A stretch of DNA of 39,662 bases from NCBI GenBank assembly GCA_002454425.1, contig DKIV01000011.1:55150-94811 (forward strand), in the 5' to 3' direction. Position numbers and translations under genes: made by a program. Under the pieces are notes generated by a model. The model was not told the DNA's origin, made no database searches, and worked only from the letters and a program-made list of their open reading frames with translations. This document shows, one piece after another, positions 16,766-25,085 of the stretch. Numbering within the stretch: position 1 is the first letter of the stretch; every line of letters starts with the position of its first letter. The DNA is from Sphingobacteriaceae bacterium UBA6709 (GTDB lineage Bacteria > Bacteroidota > Bacteroidia > Sphingobacteriales > Sphingobacteriaceae).

Positions 16766-17476
16766 CTACTTAACTAAAAAGCTTGTGGTAAGACCAAGCC
16801 AGGTGGCTGTGTAATCTTTGCCATTCCAAACACCCGTTTTTGTAGCGCTGTGGCCCCATTCGGCTACGTACGTTCCAGCCCATAATGCCTCGGCAAATAC
16901 CTTACCCGAGGCATCAGTCTTGTATGTTTTAGACCATCCCGCGGGAGTCATTATCGTAATATCTTGTCCGGCAATAGGTTGCCCCTTTTCCAATAACTGC
17001 AACTGAACCTTTGCCGATTTCTTGAATGTTCCCGGCACAGCACGTAAAGTATATTGCGAACCACCTTGTGTGGCCGCAGCAGACTTCCCTACTTGTATCG
17101 CCAGCTGAGAGCCGAATTCATACAAAGTGGTTCCTCCAAGATCCTTGGAGGGATGGATGCCCTCTATAATATAAAGCCCATCACTTTTGGGAAGAAAGTG
17201 GGCTTCCATGAAGGTACCTTTATCTTGAAGCTCAAGCTTTGTTTTATTTCCATCAGGATGGATAACGAAGACACTGATGCTTTTCAGGTCAGAATACCAG
17301 GCGTCAGTTTTCTCGATTTCCTTAGTAGCGTATTCGCCATAATAGATCTTCACGACATGATCAGCGCCTTTTACCCCCAGGGTGTTTGCTTCGAACCATA
17401 GCGCATGCGCGTTCGCCATTTGCGCGCAGGCAAATGTCAATACTGCTGAAAGCAGTAAACGTTTGATAGTTTTCAT
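16766..17476 (-). CDS. DUF4198-type periplasmic protein, possible metal-uptake accessory
   Basis: A 236-residue exported protein. The signal peptide (MKTIKRLLLSAVLTFACAQM) ends ANA, and cleavage there would leave HALWFEAN as the mature start, with His first. This HALW beginning followed by beta-rich sequence (VVKIYYGEYA, GLYIIEGIHPSKDLGG) fits the DUF4198 family, part of which sits with nickel or cobalt uptake systems. The C-terminal part (GQPIAGQDITIMTPAGWSKT) looks like a CarboxypepD-reg/Ig-like beta domain. The ATG at 17476 is chosen because the signal peptide begins there; the frame stays open 13 codons further. No transporter is next to it. A role in metal binding is plausible but unproven. 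Confidence 0.78.
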   Translation of the reverse strand: MKTIKRLLLSAVLTFACAQMANAHALWFEANTLGVKGADHVVKIYYGEYATKEIEKTDAWYSDLKSISVFVIHPDGNKTKLELQDKGTFMEAHFLPKSDGLYIIEGIHPSKDLGGTTLYEFGSQLAIQVGKSAAATQGGSQYTLRAVPGTFKKSAKVQLQLLEKGQPIAGQDITIMTPAGWSKTYKTDASGKVFAEALWAGTYVAEWGHSATKTGVWNGKDYTATWLGLTTSFLVK

Positions 17477-17539
17477 AATTTCTTTTTTGTTTGAGATCAA
17501 GAACGTAACGATCACTCAACAATGACACCTCTTGTGCTG

Positions 17540-17559
17540 TTATACAGACAAGTGTATAA
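17540..17559. promoter_or_regulatory. Dyad TTATACA-N6-TGTATAA upstream of the DUF4198 gene
   Basis: The 7-bp arms (17540-17546 and 17553-17559) are perfect reverse complements with six bases between. It lies 64-83 bases upstream of the minus-strand ATG at 17476, a normal operator position. No regulator can be named. Confidence 0.5.
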
Positions 17560-17682
17560 TTTCGCATTTAATGATGAGATTAGCGGTAGATGGTCTTGAT
17601 ACTACAAAGTATAGGGTTTAGCGAGTAATTTACAAATGAATTTGGTAATTTTTTCATTACCGAATCGCGAGTCTAATTGCGT

Positions 17683-18261
17683 TTATTCCCGCATATTGAT
17701 GGTCGACATCAGCGAGTCGCCAGGCTTAAAAACAGTGATGGCAAGACACTTATCACTCAGGCTATCAATATCAAAACTGATTCCGCGGGAGATGTCCGAG
17801 TAAATCAGAAACTGCTTATAGCTTCCAGTCTGCCGTAATGAGAAGCTTCGGCCAATTGCTTTCAACGACTGACCTACAGATATCCCTTCTATCGTAGCAA
17901 ATTTCGGAGATGTGACCATGGCCTTCTTTATTCTAGCAACATGTTCATCTGCCATTCCCATGTTATGCTGAACGAATACACTCAGAATCCACTTATCCTG
18001 TTCATCCTTACCCGTCCAACGCAACACCGCGCTCCCCATACCGGCATCACTGGATACCGGACTACCTAACACGCGTCGCAGACTATCAGCATCTGTATTA
18101 ACACGTATGTGTCCGATAGCCTTTCCGGGAATGATCAACCAATTGGAGGTACCCAAGGAGTCTGCGGCAGACCTGCTTGAATTTCTGGATGATTCGGCAC
18201 AGGACAATAAAGAAAACAGAGCATATATTACAAAAACGACACAAGCTGAAATTCTATTCAT
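17683..18261 (-). CDS. Hypothetical lipoprotein
   Basis: A 192-residue protein with a signal peptide and lipobox LLSC, then a Ser-rich linker (SSRNSSRSAADS). The rest has alternating strands and helices: GKAIGHIRVNTDADSLRRVL resembles the start of a small alpha/beta module, and FATIEGISVGQSLKAIGRSF looks like a related second copy, so it may be an internal duplication. I do not recognise a named family. It lies 79 bases downstream of the epimerase gene on the same strand, so it could be read through from that operon, but no link to sugar metabolism is visible. Confidence 0.65.
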   Translation of the reverse strand: MNRISACVVFVIYALFSLLSCAESSRNSSRSAADSLGTSNWLIIPGKAIGHIRVNTDADSLRRVLGSPVSSDAGMGSAVLRWTGKDEQDKWILSVFVQHNMGMADEHVARIKKAMVTSPKFATIEGISVGQSLKAIGRSFSLRQTGSYKQFLIYSDISRGISFDIDSLSDKCLAITVFKPGDSLMSTINMRE

Positions 18262-18340
18262 TCATGAGGTATCTATTAAGATATAACGTCTAGCATTCCA
18301 ATAGGTTTTCAGCAATATATGCAATGACGGGGAGCAGTCC

Positions 18341-19519
18341 TTATAAAGTTAGCGACTCTTCTCTACGAATAGACTCAAGCGTGTTATATATTTGATATAG
18401 CGCACGCGGAACATGAAAACATCCCTTCCATTTTCCGCCTTTTAAGTTCAACAAGACCTCACCTCTACGGTTGAGATAACCAAACCACTCGCCAAATTCA
18501 GGATCCCGAAAGTGCTGCCAGCTATATTGATGTAAGCGAAGGAACCATTCCTTACATGCGGCATTTCCCGTCAAGCGATATGCCTTAATCATACAAACCA
18601 TGGCTTCCAAGTGTACCCACCAAAGTTTCTGATCCCATTCTAACTGTTGGGGCGGAGCACCTTTTAAATCGAGAAAGTAATATATTCCCTGATACTGTTC
18701 GTCCCATCCTTTTTTTATTACCGAAAGTGCAATAGACACAAGGTTCTGAATTAACACCTGATCATCGTTGCGTTCGGCAATATCAAGCATAAACCAAATT
18801 GCTTCGAGGTTATGCCCGGGATTGAAAAGACGGCCATCAAAAGTATCACTAAACGATCCGTCTGAATTTACATTCTCAAGGATAACGCCAAACTCGGTGC
18901 TATAAAATCCTCCAAGAATATCTTCCACAATTCCTTTCGTAAGCTCATTAACGAGCGAAGGATCAAGAATATTCTCAAGCTCCAGCGATAAATTACTGAG
19001 GATCATAGGTAGTGCAAAGTTCTTAAGCTGACGATTTTCCGCTATCAGCTTTGAATACTCTCCTTTAGGGTTATGCTGACGATCCAAAATATTAAAAAAC
19101 GTAGTTTTTGAGATACCAGCATATTTCTTTTCGTCGGTTGCTCTATAAAGCGCCGCAAAAGCCATCGCCGCGAAACAGTCGGAGAATATGTTGTATGGCT
19201 TAACAAGCGGCTTACCCTCTTTGCTGAGCGCAAAGTACCAGTTACCATCTGGGGCACGTCCATATTTCTCAAGAAAATCGGCGCCGTGCACCGCCATCTC
19301 CAGCCAATCATGGTTTCGCTCTATTTTGGAATAGAAGTTAGCAAACGTCCACACCTGCCGGTTTTGCAACCAAATAAATTTGTCAGTATCAAACACCTTA
19401 CCTTCTCTGTCAAGACAGGTAAAATATCCTCCATTAACTTCATCTTTGGAATTCTTAATCCAGAAGGGAAGAACATTGGTTAATAACTCTTCTTTATAAA
19501 TATTTATATACTCTGTCAT
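18341..19519 (-). CDS. N-acylglucosamine 2-epimerase (AGE/RnBP family)
   Basis: A 392-residue cytoplasmic enzyme with the (alpha/alpha)6 barrel of the AGE superfamily. Visible motifs are FIWLQNRQVWTFA, RLFNPGHNLEAIWF (the conserved active-site His and Glu), KLWWVHLEAM, and KGGKWKGCFHVPRAL. The last differs from cellobiose 2-epimerases and is the form seen in GlcNAc/ManNAc epimerases. The expected reaction is interconversion of N-acetylmannosamine and N-acetylglucosamine; Bacteroides use this enzyme type in sialic acid use. It is the last gene of the operon from 21845, overlapping the DUF4434 gene by 4 bases. No sialic acid lyase or sialidase is present in the window, so the source of ManNAc is open. 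Confidence 0.88.
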   Translation of the reverse strand: MTEYINIYKEELLTNVLPFWIKNSKDEVNGGYFTCLDREGKVFDTDKFIWLQNRQVWTFANFYSKIERNHDWLEMAVHGADFLEKYGRAPDGNWYFALSKEGKPLVKPYNIFSDCFAAMAFAALYRATDEKKYAGISKTTFFNILDRQHNPKGEYSKLIAENRQLKNFALPMILSNLSLELENILDPSLVNELTKGIVEDILGGFYSTEFGVILENVNSDGSFSDTFDGRLFNPGHNLEAIWFMLDIAERNDDQVLIQNLVSIALSVIKKGWDEQYQGIYYFLDLKGAPPQQLEWDQKLWWVHLEAMVCMIKAYRLTGNAACKEWFLRLHQYSWQHFRDPEFGEWFGYLNRRGEVLLNLKGGKWKGCFHVPRALYQIYNTLESIRREESLTL

Positions 19520-20454
19520 GTAGTAAATGTATTCAGGTACTCTTGATATCGGTTAAACAAATGACCGGCTTGAAGGTATGCCGATTGGGGGCTCATAAAG
19601 TGCGAAAACTCAAAGGTAATGGCCTTATCATATCCTGCCCGTCTTGCAGCTTCCAGCTTGAGCCTGAGCTTTTCGAATTTTATTGGCAGAAACTTTATAG
19701 GCATATCTCGGTCAAAGGTCTCCGCATTTGTCCAACAGGAAAGACCATGCTTATCAGCCAGTGTTTTATTTACATCAAAGAACGCATCCAACTCATGATA
19801 GTCAATATGTCCATCCTGGAATGCCACGGCATCCACCGCCCCTTTAATGCCATCAAATATTTCATTCCACTCCTGTTCATGTGATGCCAGTGACACAGCT
19901 TCTGTCTTGGACAAGTTAGAAGACGATGCTAAAACGGCTTTCTTACCATCGATCCAGGGAGAAATAAAAGTAGGCAAACCATTGCTGACTGATTTACACT
20001 GCAATCCAAGCGAGCGAAAAGCCTCAATAGCGCCAATAGTGCGCCGGCTTATTTCAAGGCTTAAATACCAGCCTGCAAAGCTTTTATAATGCCCGTACTT
20101 GCTCCATACTTCGTCAATAACATACCTGTTTACTTCTATTTCATGACTAAGATCTCCGGTATCCCAGTATCGGCCGCTATCATATAACCCGAAATAGAAC
20201 TTCATGTCAAACCGAAGAGATAGTTCGAGAAACATTTCTACCAGATCGACAGAAGGAACGTAACAGCGATGGTTGTTACACAGATATGCAGAGGGATAAC
20301 TTAGAAAGGTGCGGTAGCCCGAACGGATAAGTATTACAGTATCTATGCCAACAGATTTCATATGTAGAAAATCCTGTTCCCACTCCTTCCAACCCCAGTT
20401 CTGATGGGGAATGTCGTGCGATATCTCGTCTATAAAAGTTCCAGTAATTCGCAT
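19516..20454 (-). CDS. DUF4434-type TIM-barrel protein, glycosidase-like
   Basis: A 312-residue protein beginning MRITGTFIDEISHDIPHQNW, which matches the start of DUF4434 proteins, predicted TIM barrels related to glycoside hydrolases. It has no signal peptide, so it acts in the cytoplasm, unlike most secreted hydrolases. Strand-end segments carry acidic residues that could be catalytic (FYFGLYDSGRYWD, GWYLSLEISRR, ITFEFSHFMSP). It lies between an SGNH esterase (7 bases) and the epimerase (4-base overlap), so it probably works on a small sugar product of the locus. Enzyme activity has not been established for the family as far as I know. Confidence 0.78.
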   Translation of the reverse strand: MRITGTFIDEISHDIPHQNWGWKEWEQDFLHMKSVGIDTVILIRSGYRTFLSYPSAYLCNNHRCYVPSVDLVEMFLELSLRFDMKFYFGLYDSGRYWDTGDLSHEIEVNRYVIDEVWSKYGHYKSFAGWYLSLEISRRTIGAIEAFRSLGLQCKSVSNGLPTFISPWIDGKKAVLASSSNLSKTEAVSLASHEQEWNEIFDGIKGAVDAVAFQDGHIDYHELDAFFDVNKTLADKHGLSCWTNAETFDRDMPIKFLPIKFEKLRLKLEAARRAGYDKAITFEFSHFMSPQSAYLQAGHLFNRYQEYLNTFTT

Positions 20455-20461
20455 ATCTCTT

Positions 20462-21130
20462 TTATAAGTATTTTTTTTCCTTCAGAAAATTAACCCATTG
20501 CACATAAGCACTCGCCTTAAGATGGATACCATCGATACTAAGTTCCTTTTTTAGCTCGCCATTTTCGTTGGCAAAAAGTGGGTGTAGATCTATGTATTCA
20601 ATCTTTGCTGAATCGGCCAAAACCCTGATCTGGCGGTTAAGTTCTTGTTGCATCGGATTACGTCCTTGCAAATATGGGGCTTTAGTCATCTCCGGATTTA
20701 AAGGAAGGACACTCTGAATCAATAATCTTGTCTTTGGACTACCTGTTCTGATCTTTTGTATGATACGCTTATAGTTGTTAATAATTACGCCATAGGGCAA
20801 TTTGCGGGCGAGGTCGTTAATGCCAATAAGTAAAAAAATAGTCTTTGGCTTAGCGCGAACAATATCCTCCAGACGAGCCAATACACCGAAGGTATTATCG
20901 CCACCAATTCCGCGGTTCAGCACTGGCTTATCGGGAATAAGTTCCTGCCACTCGCCATGTTCTGTAATACTATTACCTAGAAAAACAATCTCGTGCTTAT
21001 GGTGCGGCATTTTACTAAAAAACTCCATCCGCTGCAGATAATGGGAATTAGCATAATTACTGTCAACCTTAACGTTTTGAGCCATCAGCGATAAAGGGCT
21101 CAAAAGAAAATATAGAAATCTAAGTTTCAT
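20462..21130 (-). CDS. SGNH/GDSL-type esterase (copy 2)
   Basis: A 222-residue exported hydrolase with a short signal peptide (cut near LMAQN). All SGNH blocks are visible: GNSIT with nucleophile Ser54, GIGGDN near residue 75, GINDL with Asn105, and SIDGIHL with Asp200 and His203. Such enzymes remove acyl groups, often O-acetyl, from sugars. It follows a paralogue with only 4 bases between them, and the two keep the same layout (SNYANSHYLQRMEFF versus SSYSNAHYQQRLDFF), so they arose by tandem duplication. The likely task is deacylation of the glycan imported by the locus. Confidence 0.9.
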   Translation of the reverse strand: MKLRFLYFLLSPLSLMAQNVKVDSNYANSHYLQRMEFFSKMPHHKHEIVFLGNSITEHGEWQELIPDKPVLNRGIGGDNTFGVLARLEDIVRAKPKTIFLLIGINDLARKLPYGVIINNYKRIIQKIRTGSPKTRLLIQSVLPLNPEMTKAPYLQGRNPMQQELNRQIRVLADSAKIEYIDLHPLFANENGELKKELSIDGIHLKASAYVQWVNFLKEKKYL

Positions 21131-21134
21131 TGCT

Positions 21135-21845
21135 TTAAATTACGTGAACATCTTTTAAGTATTTGGCCCACAAAATATAAGATGCAGAGCGAAGGTGAAT
21201 TCCATCAAGGCTAAGCTCTTTTTTCATTCGCCCATGACTGTCCCGGAATACCGATTGAACATCTAAATAGTTGAGACCTTGCTCCTGTGCAATCTCTTTG
21301 ATAATTTCATTAAAGCGATCCACTAATTGGGGGCTAAGGTTTTTATACGAAGCATGGAACATTTTATCGTTAACAGGAAGTAAGCTTTGTAGATAAAGCT
21401 TCGTCTCTGGAGATGCCTCTCTGATATATTTAACAATTCGCAGGTAACTCAGTTTCGTTAATTCCAAGGAGATGCCTCTTTTTAGGTCATTAATACCTAT
21501 CATCAGGAATATCTTTGAAGGCTTCGATTCCAATAGTTTTGACAAACGGGCATAAACTCCATAGGTCACGTCACCGCTAACTCCACAATTCAACACCTTC
21601 GCCTCCGGAAAAAGCTCCTGCCACTCCCCCCCTTCCGTTATGCTATTCCCTAAAAACACAACAGCTCTTTTGGCAACCCCCGGTCTATTGAAGAAGTCCA
21701 ACCGCTGCTGATAATGAGCATTACTATATGAGGAATCAATCCCCTGCCCAAACAATAAGTTTGATGAACTCAATGTGAGAACTACCGTTACAAATAAGAA
21801 GAGCCTTACAATGGCATTGAACTTGTCTCCTAAATACGAGCCCAT
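21135..21845 (-). CDS. SGNH/GDSL-type esterase (copy 1)
   Basis: A 236-residue exported hydrolase. The hydrophobic signal segment (about residues 13-32) ends near LLFGQGID. Blocks present: GNSIT with Ser68, CGVSGDVTYG, GINDL and SLDGIHL with the Asp/His pair. In block II the GGDN seen in the paralogue is SGDV, so the oxyanion Gly is kept and the usual Asn is not; substrate or rate may differ from copy 2. The frame is open to a TTG at 21869, but the ATG at 21845 gives a normal signal peptide and leaves the leader free. First gene of the operon; divergent from the ROK regulator across an operator-rich gap. Confidence 0.88.
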   Translation of the reverse strand: MGSYLGDKFNAIVRLFLFVTVVLTLSSSNLLFGQGIDSSYSNAHYQQRLDFFNRPGVAKRAVVFLGNSITEGGEWQELFPEAKVLNCGVSGDVTYGVYARLSKLLESKPSKIFLMIGINDLKRGISLELTKLSYLRIVKYIREASPETKLYLQSLLPVNDKMFHASYKNLSPQLVDRFNEIIKEIAQEQGLNYLDVQSVFRDSHGRMKKELSLDGIHLRSASYILWAKYLKDVHVI

Positions 21846-21879
21846 GTCTAATATTAAATTTAATTTCAATAAGAGCTAA

Positions 21880-21900
21880 TTTATAAAATTATTTTATAAA
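21880..21900. promoter_or_regulatory. ROK operator candidate, 21-bp palindrome (site A)
   Basis: TTTATAAAAT (21880-21889), one central T, then ATTTTATAAA (21891-21900) form a perfect odd-length palindrome. It lies 35 bases upstream of the esterase ATG at 21845. AT-rich sites of this kind are typical for NagC/Mlc-type ROK regulators. Confidence 0.7.
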
Positions 21901-21910
21901 GTATTAAAAT

Positions 21911-21931
21911 TTAATATAATTATTTTATTAA
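21911..21931. promoter_or_regulatory. ROK operator candidate, 21-bp palindrome (site B)
   Basis: TTAATATAAT (21911-21920), central T, ATTTTATTAA (21922-21931); one base pair breaks symmetry. It aligns base for base with site A in the core AATTATTTTAT, and the centres are 31 bp apart, about three helical turns. Confidence 0.65.
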
Positions 21932-21988
21932 TTAAAGTTTGAATTCTATTTACTTTGAGAAATTACCTTAGCTTTGGTGAATTTAACG

Positions 21989-23215
21989 ATGAAAAAGACC
22001 TTTTTTGAAGAATTGAATGCGGAGTATGGAACTGGGGTTATATACAAAAATATAAACCTTAAGAAGACTGTAATTTCCTACCTCGCACAAAACGGAAATG
22101 CTACCGTTGCTGAATTATGTAAAGAGCTTAATCTCAGCGCGCCTAAAGTGGCGAATCTGGTAAATGACTTAATCGCCGACGGAATACTCAAGGACTTCGG
22201 TAAAGTAGAATCTACCGGCGGACGTAAGCCTAACATTTACGGACTGCAACCAGAATCAGGCTTCTTTCTTGGAGCCGATGTCCAAAAGGATCACGTTAAC
22301 ATAGGCCTTACTAACCTGCAGAAAGAACTTGTTCATTTTGCGGAGCACCAGCCCTATGAGTTGCGTAATGACCAGGAATCACTTGACGAGCTATGCAATC
22401 TTATAAAGGACTTTATAAAAAAGGTCAATATTTCCAAAGATAAAATCCTCGGGATAGGCATCAATCTCTCAGGGAGAATCAATTATGCCACGGGATACAG
22501 CTATAGCTTTTTTCATTTCAACGAAGAGCCTTTAAGCAAGATCATTGAATCGCGTATCGGCATAAAGGTATTTCTAGAAAACGATTCAAGAGCCATGGCT
22601 TTCGGAGAGTTTTCATCAGGCACGGTGAACAATGAAAAAAATGTCCTTTTCCTTAATCTTGATTACGGAATCGGCATGGGGGTAATGATTAACAGCCAGT
22701 TATATTACGGAAAATCAGGTTTCGCAGGCGAGTTCGGCCATATTCCAATTTTCAATAACGAGATCATCTGTCATTGCGGAAAAAAAGGATGTCTCGAGAC
22801 CGAAGCCTCCGGCTGGGCACTAACGAGAATTTTCAAAGAACGAATTATACAGGGGTCATCAAGTTTATTAACATCCCAGATGCAAAATATGGAAGAAATA
22901 AGCCTCACATCCATTATTGATGCCGCAAACAATGACGACACGCTGGCAATAGAACTTATAGCCGAAATTGGAGATAAACTTGGCCGAGGCATTGCGCTAC
23001 TTATCAACATTTTCAATCCAGAATTAGTAATTCTAGGTGGAAGTCTCGCATATACAGGAGAGTACGTCCGTTTGCCTATAAAAAGTGCTATTAATAAATA
23101 TTCCCTTAGTCTGGTTAATAACGACACCGATCTAAGAATTTCCGATCTTAAGGAAAAGGCAGGGGTAATCGGAGCCTGCCTATTAGTCAGAAATCGCTTT
23201 CTTCTACCCGCCTAG
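21989..23215 (+). CDS. ROK-family transcriptional regulator
   Basis: A 408-residue regulator. Residues about 25-85 form a winged helix (ISYLAQNGNATVAELCKEL and GGRKPNIYGL). The ROK sugar-binding part follows: LNLDYGIGMGVMI with the phosphate-loop DxGxG pattern, GEFGHIPI, and the zinc site CHCGKKGCLE. The kinase motifs look intact, so sugar phosphorylation cannot be excluded. ATG 21989 is chosen over a TTG five codons upstream. It is divergent from the esterase-epimerase operon with two matching palindromes between them, and converges on the symporter gene. It should sense an amino sugar or its phosphate and repress the locus. Confidence 0.88.
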   Translation: MKKTFFEELNAEYGTGVIYKNINLKKTVISYLAQNGNATVAELCKELNLSAPKVANLVNDLIADGILKDFGKVESTGGRKPNIYGLQPESGFFLGADVQKDHVNIGLTNLQKELVHFAEHQPYELRNDQESLDELCNLIKDFIKKVNISKDKILGIGINLSGRINYATGYSYSFFHFNEEPLSKIIESRIGIKVFLENDSRAMAFGEFSSGTVNNEKNVLFLNLDYGIGMGVMINSQLYYGKSGFAGEFGHIPIFNNEIICHCGKKGCLETEASGWALTRIFKERIIQGSSSLLTSQMQNMEEISLTSIIDAANNDDTLAIELIAEIGDKLGRGIALLINIFNPELVILGGSLAYTGEYVRLPIKSAINKYSLSLVNNDTDLRISDLKEKAGVIGACLLVRNRFLLPA

Positions 23216-23235
23216 GTGCTCCTGAGCACTTAGGC
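23210..23235. terminator. Hairpin between convergent ROK and symporter genes
   Basis: GCCTAGGTGCTC (23210-23221) pairs with GAGCACTTAGGC (23224-23235) with a single non-Watson-Crick pair. The ROK stop codon is inside the first arm. There is no T-run, but the position between convergent genes suits a bidirectional stop. Confidence 0.55.
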
Positions 23236-23251
23236 TGATAGCAGAAACAGC

Positions 23252-25084
23252 TCAGACATCGGCTTCTTTCAACCTGTCCCACCAAAATTTCTTTAACCAC
23301 AAAGAACTCAGAATAAAGACACCACTCCAGATAACGAGCTGTGTGTTCTCGCGGATCATGAAATAAATCGGAATTACTACCTGTGCCATCTGCCAAACAA
23401 TTCCGGCAAAAACATTTAGCATATCGCCTGAAAAACTTTTGTTGGCAGAAAATTCAGGATCCTCTTTGCGAACTTGCTCTATCACTGGTCGCCAGAATCC
23501 CCAGGGGCGCGTTTTCTTATAGAACTTTAACACCTCTGACATATCCGGCTTCTGTCCGATGAAAGTACCGATTATACACCCGGCCAATGAAATTAAAAGG
23601 ATTACAGGAAAGACGTAGATATCAACTATCTCAGGATAAAATACGAGTTTTGCAGTAGAGGCAATGAGTCCAAATAACATGCCCCAAAAATAACCCTCAC
23701 CTGTAAATCGCCACCATATCCATTTCAACACATTGGCTGCCACATACCCTCCATACAGCGCTGAGGTTAACCATAATGTAAGTTTAGTTAACGAAGAAGC
23801 GTTAAATCCGAAGATGATACCCACAACAACAAGAATAACACTGGATAAAATACTTAAACGGATATACTTCTTTTCTGATGCATTTGGATCTATATATTTC
23901 TTATAAATATCATTAACAATATAAGCGGGAGCAGAATTCACAAAAGCTGAAAAAGTACCCATAAATGCGGCAAGAAATCCGGCTAAGAGCAACCCTTTCA
24001 ACCCTACTGGCACAAATCGATTTATTGCCATAGGAAGCACTTGTTCAAAATCAATCGCAGAACCCATCTTACCCATCTCAGGACCAAGATATACCAAGGC
24101 AAGCACTGCGAATCCGGCAACCATAAAATAGCGTGGGAGATACATAACGATGATGGTACTCCAGCTCATTTTTGCGGCTTCCGAAGGTGTTCTGGACGCG
24201 AGAATACGCTGCATATCATAGCTCGGCACAGGCCCCGCAATCGAAGCAAAAATTCCCTTGAGCAACATCATCATAAACAAGCTACCAAACCCAACAAAGC
24301 CATCTGCAGCTATTTTATCGTTAACATTCGGAATGGGCGTTTTACTCCAGTCAAGATCAAGCGACCAGCTGAAACTTAAATCAAACCAACCAGGAGGCAC
24401 CATACTTCTTATCTGCTGCGCATCAACCGAATTATAAGCAATGATACCAATAGCAAAGCAGGACAATGTCATAATAACAAACTGAAGAATCTCCGTTGCC
24501 ACAACGCTATACATCCCTCCCTTAACGGTATAAACAGTGGTCAAGCCACAAATCAGCAAAGCATAGGCCCGCTCTGATGAAACATAATATCCAGCAACAG
24601 TAAAGCCAAGATCCCAGGGGAGTATTGAGGTGCAGTATTTCCCGATACCTTCAAAGAAATATGCGATAAAGCCGATCACACTAATAACAGCAAATATTAC
24701 CACTATAATATGTGAAAGCCGGGCTCCTCTTCCCTCTCCGAAACGAAAAGTAATCCATTGCGCTCCTGTCATGACTCCCGAACGGCGCATCCATATAGCT
24801 AAATAAACAAAGACAAATACCTGATTCCATACCGGCCATAACCAGGGAATCCATGCACTCTTTAATCCATAGATAAAAAGGATACTGACCGTCCACATAG
24901 TGCCGGATGTATCGAACATACCCGAAGCATTACTCAGTCCGAGGTAATACCATTTCATTGTATTCCCTCCAAGGAAATAAGACTGGAGGTCTTTAGACGC
25001 TTTACGAGCAATGTAAAAGCCAAGGAATAATATACCCACAATATAGGCCAGTATAATCCCTGCGTCGATAAAACTTACCGGCAT
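23252..25084 (-). CDS. Sodium:solute symporter (SSS family)
   Basis: A 610-residue inner-membrane transporter with about 14 hydrophobic helices, long C-terminal tail included. Motifs fit the SSS family: FIARKASKDLQSYFLGGNTM near the N-terminus, LSNASGMFDTSGTMW, AGFLAAFMGTFSAFVNSAPAY and IVNDIYKKYI. Members carry sugars, sialic acid, amino acids or vitamins with sodium. It is the last gene of the SusC/D operon, starting 1 base after the DUF5017 stop, so it should take the periplasmic product into the cytoplasm. ATG 25084 is preferred to a TTG at 25096. The cargo is likely an amino sugar or a small glycan, by context only. Confidence 0.88.
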   Translation of the reverse strand: MPVSFIDAGIILAYIVGILFLGFYIARKASKDLQSYFLGGNTMKWYYLGLSNASGMFDTSGTMWTVSILFIYGLKSAWIPWLWPVWNQVFVFVYLAIWMRRSGVMTGAQWITFRFGEGRGARLSHIIVVIFAVISVIGFIAYFFEGIGKYCTSILPWDLGFTVAGYYVSSERAYALLICGLTTVYTVKGGMYSVVATEILQFVIMTLSCFAIGIIAYNSVDAQQIRSMVPPGWFDLSFSWSLDLDWSKTPIPNVNDKIAADGFVGFGSLFMMMLLKGIFASIAGPVPSYDMQRILASRTPSEAAKMSWSTIIVMYLPRYFMVAGFAVLALVYLGPEMGKMGSAIDFEQVLPMAINRFVPVGLKGLLLAGFLAAFMGTFSAFVNSAPAYIVNDIYKKYIDPNASEKKYIRLSILSSVILVVVGIIFGFNASSLTKLTLWLTSALYGGYVAANVLKWIWWRFTGEGYFWGMLFGLIASTAKLVFYPEIVDIYVFPVILLISLAGCIIGTFIGQKPDMSEVLKFYKKTRPWGFWRPVIEQVRKEDPEFSANKSFSGDMLNVFAGIVWQMAQVVIPIYFMIRENTQLVIWSGVFILSSLWLKKFWWDRLKEADV

Positions 25085-25085
25085 A

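Noticed and set aside
16587..16814. 75-codon open frame between the Rrf2 and DUF4198 genes
   Set aside because: It runs into the DUF4198 gene on the other strand and has no recognisable features.
18341..25084. A sialic acid catabolic cluster
   Set aside because: The epimerase, symporter and esterases would fit, but no sialic acid lyase, sialidase or kinase is present in the window, so sialic acid is only one option.
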